Assembly (NCBI GenBank): GCA_910588325.1
Contig: CAJUPP010000052.1
Span: 1-26,925 of the forward strand
Direction of reading: 5' to 3'
Source: an uncultured Hungatella sp.
GTDB taxonomy: Bacteria; Bacillota; Clostridia; Lachnospirales; Lachnospiraceae
Length of the DNA stretch: 26,925 nt
How positions within the stretch are numbered: position 1 is the first letter of the stretch; the number at the start of each line of letters is the position of its first letter. The position numbers were made by a program, and so were the translations under genes. The notes beneath the pieces are model-generated. The model ran no database searches. It was not told where the DNA came from and saw only the letters and a list, made by a program, of their open reading frames with translations. Of this stretch, positions 23,907 through 26,925 are shown one piece after another.

Positions 23907-24836
23907 TTAAATCATCTCTAAAAATGTACTGACGGTTTTAGGCATATAGCGTTTGCGCTTGTAATAGAAATTCACCTCTCTGGATGCCTCCTGATGATTT
24001 AGTTTGTAATAAACCAGACGCCCGTCTTCCGGTGCATGGCGGATCAGGGTGTCGGAACTGAAAGAAATACCCATACCGTAGCGGGACAGGCTGTATGCCG
24101 TGATCTGCTGTTCCAGTTCCAGCTTAATCTGAGGCTGAAAATGGGAATTGTGACAGATACGGTCAGCCCGCTTCCTGGTATCATTTCCGGCCTTCAGAAG
24201 GAGAAAGGGCTCGCTTCGAAAATCTTCCAGGGGAACCGGAGGAATGCAGGAGTCCAGATGGCGGTTCTGGCGGATATCAGCCGCGGTGAGGGCATAGCCG
24301 GTCAGGCTGTGGTTGGAGGCAAACAGGGCAGGGACTGTCAGAAGAAGATGTTCTTCACAGAAGAAGCTTTTTCCATAGATAGACGGTTCCATGCTCTGAT
24401 TGTCAATCAGCAGATCCAGAGATCCGGAAAAAAGACGTTTGGTCAGTTCAGAGGTGGTAGCCTCTGTCAGATGCACATGGATCTGCGGATAGCGTTCCGT
24501 AAAGCGGGAAAGAAGGGGCGGAAGCACGTAGGAGGCAAACAGGTTGGTTCCGCCGATGGAGACAGAGCCGCTTTTTAATTCCCGCATATCATTGACATAA
24601 TTCTGAAAGCTGTTTTCTATCTCCATAATAGTTTCAATGGAGCGGATGTACTCTTTTCCCAATTCGGTAAGCTGAATAGGGTTGGAGCTGCGGTCGAAAA
24701 TCGGAAAGCCAATTTGATTTTCCGCCTTTTTAACTGCGGCGCTCAAAGAGGGCTGGCTGATAAACAGGTTGCTTGCAGCCTTGGAAAAATTCATTTCTTT
24801 GTAAACTTCATAGACATAGTGCATTCCCTGAAACAT
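23907..24836 (-). CDS. LysR-family transcriptional regulator, probable regulator of aspartase
   Basis: The 309-residue protein starts with the LysR winged helix-turn-helix (residues 3-60: FSKAASNLFISQPSLSAAVKKAENQIGFPIFDR). A linker helix (YIRSIETIMEIENSFQNYV) and an effector-binding domain of two alpha/beta lobes follow from about residue 90 (GSVSIGGTNLFASYVLPPLL). GGAGG lies 9 bases before ATG. It is transcribed divergently from aspA, the usual layout for a LysR protein and its target. Its predicted promoter overlaps the aspA promoter head-on. A palindrome in its 5' leader (24855-24872) is the best candidate binding site, giving activation of aspA and autoregulation. The ligand is unknown; an amino acid or dicarboxylate is a reasonable guess. 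Confidence 0.93.
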   Translation of the reverse strand: MFQGMHYVYEVYKEMNFSKAASNLFISQPSLSAAVKKAENQIGFPIFDRSSNPIQLTELGKEYIRSIETIMEIENSFQNYVNDMRELKSGSVSIGGTNLFASYVLPPLLSRFTERYPQIHVHLTEATTSELTKRLFSGSLDLLIDNQSMEPSIYGKSFFCEEHLLLTVPALFASNHSLTGYALTAADIRQNRHLDSCIPPVPLEDFRSEPFLLLKAGNDTRKRADRICHNSHFQPQIKLELEQQITAYSLSRYGMGISFSSDTLIRHAPEDGRLVYYKLNHQEASREVNFYYKRKRYMPKTVSTFLEMI

Positions 24837-24854
24837 CGATATGTGCCTCCATGA

Positions 24855-24872
24855 TATAGATAAATATCTATA
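24855..24872. promoter_or_regulatory. Palindromic LysR-type binding site candidate
   Basis: TATAGAT (24855-24861) and ATCTATA (24866-24872) form a perfect 7-bp dyad with a 4-base centre. Its middle is about 66 bases upstream of the predicted aspA transcription start and about 32 bases downstream of the predicted lysR start. LysR-type recognition sites are usually centred near -65 of the activated promoter. Confidence 0.6.
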
Positions 24873-24894
24873 GTAAGTATGATATTATAAGTAT

Positions 24895-24923
24895 TTGAAA
24901 ATATTGTAGCGGAGAATTATACT
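24895..24923 (+). promoter_or_regulatory. Promoter of aspA
   Basis: TTGAAA (24895-24900) and TATACT (24918-24923) are 17 bases apart. Transcription would start near 24930 and give a leader of about 224 bases that contains the inverted-repeat element. It overlaps the opposing lysR promoter almost completely. Confidence 0.7.
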
Positions 24924-24931
24924 GAAGTCAA
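24903..24931 (-). promoter_or_regulatory. Promoter of the LysR gene
   Basis: On the minus strand TTGACT (24931-24926) and TACAAT (24908-24903) are 17 bases apart. Transcription would start near 24896. The -10 box lies in the spacer of the aspA promoter, so polymerase could occupy only one at a time. Confidence 0.68.
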
Positions 24932-24948
24932 TAGAAGGTTCTGACTGG

Positions 24949-25093
24949 GTTACTGTTCACTTCATGTCGAATCACTCCGCTGATTCGTTATGAGCCAATA
25001 CAGTTATGGGGCCAAAGCATATGTCCCATTGCCGCAGGCGATTTCAAATGGGCATATGCTGTTACGTTCACAGGGTACCTGTGAACAGTAATG
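24949..25093 (+). repeat. 145-bp element with terminal inverted repeats and internal hairpins
   Basis: The ends carry a perfect 11-bp inverted repeat: TTACTGTTCAC (24950-24960) and GTGAACAGTAA (25081-25091). Inside are two strong hairpins: TCAT..CGAATCA/TGATTCG..ATGA (24962-24993), and AGCATATG.CCCATT paired with AATGGGCATATGCT (25016-25060). A third copy of the arm, GTTCACAGG (25066-25074), pairs with CCTGTGAAC (25078-25086), competing with the outer stem. TGACTGG flanks the element on both sides (24942-24948 and 25094-25100), like a 7-bp target duplication. It encodes no protein. It may be a MITE-like mobile repeat, or a structured leader RNA of aspA, or a repeat now used as one. Confidence 0.65.
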
Positions 25094-25153
25094 TGACTGG
25101 AAGTGTAGAAGGCGGGCGGCTGCCTGAATGGCTGCCTGTGTAAGGAGGATAAG

Positions 25154-26590
25154 ATGGGGGAAGAGAAAAAGAGTTATCGTCTGGAACATGATTCTATCGG
25201 AGAAAAAGAGGTTCCGGCAGATGCGTATTACGGAGTGCAGACACTTCGAGCCTATGAGAATTTCTATATTACCGGACTGAAAATGCATCCGGAGTTAATC
25301 AACAGTGTGGCCCAGATTAAGAAGGCGGCGGCCATCACCAATTTTGAGGTAGGGGAGTTGGACAAAAGGAGGGCATCGGCCATCACCAAGGCCTGCGATG
25401 AGATCATTGCAGGAAAGCTTCACGACCAGTTTATTGTGGACCCGATTCAGGGCGGGGCAGGAACTTCTCTGAATATGAATGCGAATGAAGTGATTGCCAA
25501 CCGTGCAATTGAAATTCTGGGCGGGGAAAAAGGGGATTATAATCTGATTAATCCCAATGACCATGTGAATTTCGGCCAGTCTACCAATGATGTATTTCCC
25601 TCCTGCGGCAAAATGGCTGCCTTAAAGCTTTTATCAAATGCCCAGGAACAGTTAAAGCGGCTGGAGGACGCATTGTTAGAGAAGGCAAAGGAGTTTGATT
25701 CCGTTATCAAAATGGGAAGGACACAGCTGCAGGATGCGGTACCCATTCGGCTGGGACAGGAGTTCCATGCTTACGCTTCTGCAATCCGCCGTGACATCAG
25801 GCGTTTTGACAATGCCAAAGAAGAAATCCGCTGTCTGAATCTGGGGGGTACGGCCATCGGAACGGGGCTGAATGCGGATGTACAGTATTTCCACCGGGTG
25901 GTAAAGAATATGTCCACCCTGACGGGAGAAGAGCTGGTGCAGTCCTATGATATGATCGATGCCACACAGAATCTTGACAACTATGCGTCAGTGTCCGGGA
26001 TTGTGAAGAATTGCGCGGTAAATCTGTCAAAGATGTCCAATGATCTGCGTCTCATGTCCTCCGGGCCGCGAACAGGTTTTGGTGAGATCAACCTTCCGGC
26101 AAGACAGAACGGTTCCTCCATTATGCCTGGTAAGGTCAATCCTGTGATTCCTGAAGTGGTTAATCAGGTTGCTTTTAATATTATTGGGAATGATGTAACC
26201 ATTACCATGGCGGCAGAGGCAGGACAGCTGGAGCTGAATGCGTTTGAACCTATTATCTTCTATAATTTATTTGAATCGATAGAGACATTGACATTTGCGG
26301 TAAAAACATTGGTTGACAACTGTATTGTGGGAATCACGGCCAATAAGGAGCACTGCTATAAACAGGTGGAAAACAGTATCGGTGTGATTACTGCTCTGTG
26401 TCCTTATGTAGGCTATGAGACGGCTTCCAATATTGCCAAGGAGGCTCTGCGCACCGGACGTCCGGTGCGGGATCTGATTCTGGAAAAGGGTCTGATGAAT
26501 AAGGAAAAGCTGGATACCATTCTGAATCCTTATACCATGACAGAACCAGGAATCCTGGGTAAGGATCCCATGGACCAGCTGCGTGATTAA
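25154..26590 (+). CDS. aspA: Aspartate ammonia-lyase (aspartase)
   Basis: It reversibly splits L-aspartate into fumarate and ammonia. The 478 residues equal the usual aspartase length. The three conserved regions of the aspartase/fumarase superfamily are intact: GGAGTSLNMNANEV and the NPNDHVNFGQSTND segment, MGRTQLQDAVPI with GTAIGTG, and the catalytic loop NGSSIMPGKVN (319-329; Ser321/322 region). The IQGGAGTSLNMNANEVIANR form is more typical of aspartase than of fumarase C, though fumarase cannot be ruled out by eye. AGGAGG lies 5 bases before the ATG. It is divergent from the LysR gene, with a long leader holding a structured repeat. The product fumarate could feed anaerobic respiration or the reductive TCA branch. 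Confidence 0.94.
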   Translation: MGEEKKSYRLEHDSIGEKEVPADAYYGVQTLRAYENFYITGLKMHPELINSVAQIKKAAAITNFEVGELDKRRASAITKACDEIIAGKLHDQFIVDPIQGGAGTSLNMNANEVIANRAIEILGGEKGDYNLINPNDHVNFGQSTNDVFPSCGKMAALKLLSNAQEQLKRLEDALLEKAKEFDSVIKMGRTQLQDAVPIRLGQEFHAYASAIRRDIRRFDNAKEEIRCLNLGGTAIGTGLNADVQYFHRVVKNMSTLTGEELVQSYDMIDATQNLDNYASVSGIVKNCAVNLSKMSNDLRLMSSGPRTGFGEINLPARQNGSSIMPGKVNPVIPEVVNQVAFNIIGNDVTITMAAEAGQLELNAFEPIIFYNLFESIETLTFAVKTLVDNCIVGITANKEHCYKQVENSIGVITALCPYVGYETASNIAKEALRTGRPVRDLILEKGLMNKEKLDTILNPYTMTEPGILGKDPMDQLRD

Positions 26591-26632
26591 ATCCAGGCAA
26601 ATCCAGGCGATTAAATCCGGCAGATATAATGG

Positions 26633-26661
26633 TAGTCATCAGGTCCAAAATATGATATACT
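26633..26661 (+). promoter_or_regulatory. Probable promoter of the right-edge gene
   Basis: TAGTCA (26633-26638) and TATACT (26656-26661) are 17 bases apart, downstream of the aspA stop. The start would be near 26668. A terminator-like hairpin at 26701-26735 lies between it and the coding region. Confidence 0.5.
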
Positions 26662-26700
26662 ATAAACATGCAGCGATTCTTTTCTATGAACAGAGGAGAC

Positions 26701-26735
26701 AAAGTGCGTATCCCAAGGGAACTACGCACTTTTCT
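26701..26735 (+). terminator. Intrinsic terminator or attenuator before the right-edge gene
   Basis: AAAGTGCGTA (26701-26710) pairs perfectly with TACGCACTTT (26723-26732), followed by T. It may end the aspA transcript. Because a promoter precedes it at 26633-26661, it could also attenuate the downstream gene. Confidence 0.72.
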
Positions 26736-26821
26736 GTTATTAATCAGGAAGACTTTAAGGGGGTGGTTTGAGAACCAATCAGGAAGATAGAAGAAGACAT
26801 TGGAAAGGAGATGCAAAGAGG

Positions 26822-26925
26822 ATGAGCTATTTACAAAACAGAGATGGGTACTTTCAGGAACAGGGAAAATTGTGTGCTGAGAATGACAGGATCAGCAAAG
26901 ACTTATTTCAGGAGCTTGGGGTGAA
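26822..26925 (+). CDS. Partial CDS, probable citrate synthase N-terminus
   Basis: Only the first 34 codons are in the window. The translation runs MSYLQNRDGYFQEQG, then KLCAENDRISKDLFQELGV at the edge. The pattern LC..N..I...LF...GV followed by a basic residue matches the N-terminal region of clostridial citrate synthases, where RGLR normally comes next. That residue is cut off here, so the call is tentative. AAAGGAG (26804-26810) lies 11 bases before the ATG, slightly long but acceptable. Neighbouring aspartase would fit a dicarboxylate/TCA theme. Confidence 0.5.
   Translation, partial: MSYLQNRDGYFQEQGKLCAENDRISKDLFQELGV

Noticed and set aside
25004..25288. 94-codon minus-strand open frame across the aspA start
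   Set aside because: It lies over the inverted-repeat element and the coding start of aspA; it is explained as a shadow of aspA codons.
26668..26793. Roughly 40-codon leader ORF near the predicted start of transcription
   Set aside because: No ribosome binding site, and it reads through the terminator hairpin.
26811..26825. Four-codon upstream ORF overlapping the right-edge start by ATGA
   Set aside because: The AGGAG directly abuts its ATG, so it cannot be used for it; the same site serves the ATG at 26822.
1..26925. CRISPR array, tRNA/rRNA genes, prophage or transposase
   Set aside because: No regularly spaced repeats, no cloverleaf or rRNA-like sequence, and no integrase or transposase motifs were seen.

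Overview
The window looks like core chromosome of an anaerobic, spore-forming, low-to-mid GC Firmicute, most likely a Lachnospiraceae member (Clostridium cluster XIVa). The support is a T-box leader on leuS, a single-chain pyruvate:ferredoxin oxidoreductase, rubredoxin, a Cys-rich spore-coat-like protein, strong AGGAGG ribosome binding sites and many U-tract terminators. I see no rRNA or tRNA gene, CRISPR array, transposase or prophage.

Layout. (1) 1-5417, minus strand: an aromatic amino acid operon, aroF (DAHP synthase) - tyrA (prephenate dehydrogenase with ACT domain) - aroA (EPSP synthase), followed by a 548-residue tail-anchored protein of unknown function and a terminator at the left edge. 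Its promoter is at 5457-5485. (2) 5744-7912, plus: an EF-G paralogue of the GHGGAGKT type, with its own promoter and terminator. (3) 7932-10435, plus: a CPBP membrane protease, a 72-residue conserved-type small protein and a MerR regulator whose promoter has the 19-bp spacer typical of MerR control. (4) 10489-13284: a leucine T-box leader and leuS. (5) 13423-14416: an MFS transporter broken by an internal deletion and frameshift. (6) 14441-16818: small genes on both strands (two hypothetical minus-strand proteins, a 59-residue plus-strand Gly/Cys protein, a 74-residue protein with 17 cysteines) and a PHP phosphoesterase. (7) 16899-19777: a VanW/G5-type membrane-anchored envelope protein and a ROK-family protein. 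(8) 19863-23809: pyruvate:ferredoxin oxidoreductase, with a convergent 53-residue rubredoxin. (9) 23907-26590: a LysR regulator divergent from aspartase, with interlocked promoters, a palindrome at about -66 of the aspA start and a 145-bp terminal-inverted-repeat element in the aspA leader. (10) The right edge holds the first 34 codons of what resembles citrate synthase.

Stretches over 300 bp without a gene: 5418-5743 holds two promoters and a run of inverted repeats. 8883-9196 holds an AT-rich palindrome, a terminator and a possible gene remnant. 10436-10872 is the leuS leader. 24837-25153 is the lysR/aspA control region with the repeat element.

Functional links: aroF, tyrA and aroA supply chorismate and tyrosine. 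PFOR and rubredoxin belong to low-potential anaerobic electron transfer. Aspartase releases fumarate and ammonia from aspartate, probably under the adjacent LysR protein. The best candidates for something undescribed are the 145-bp element with its competing hairpins, the interlocked lysR/aspA promoters, the tail-anchored protein in the aro operon, and the small Cys-rich genes.
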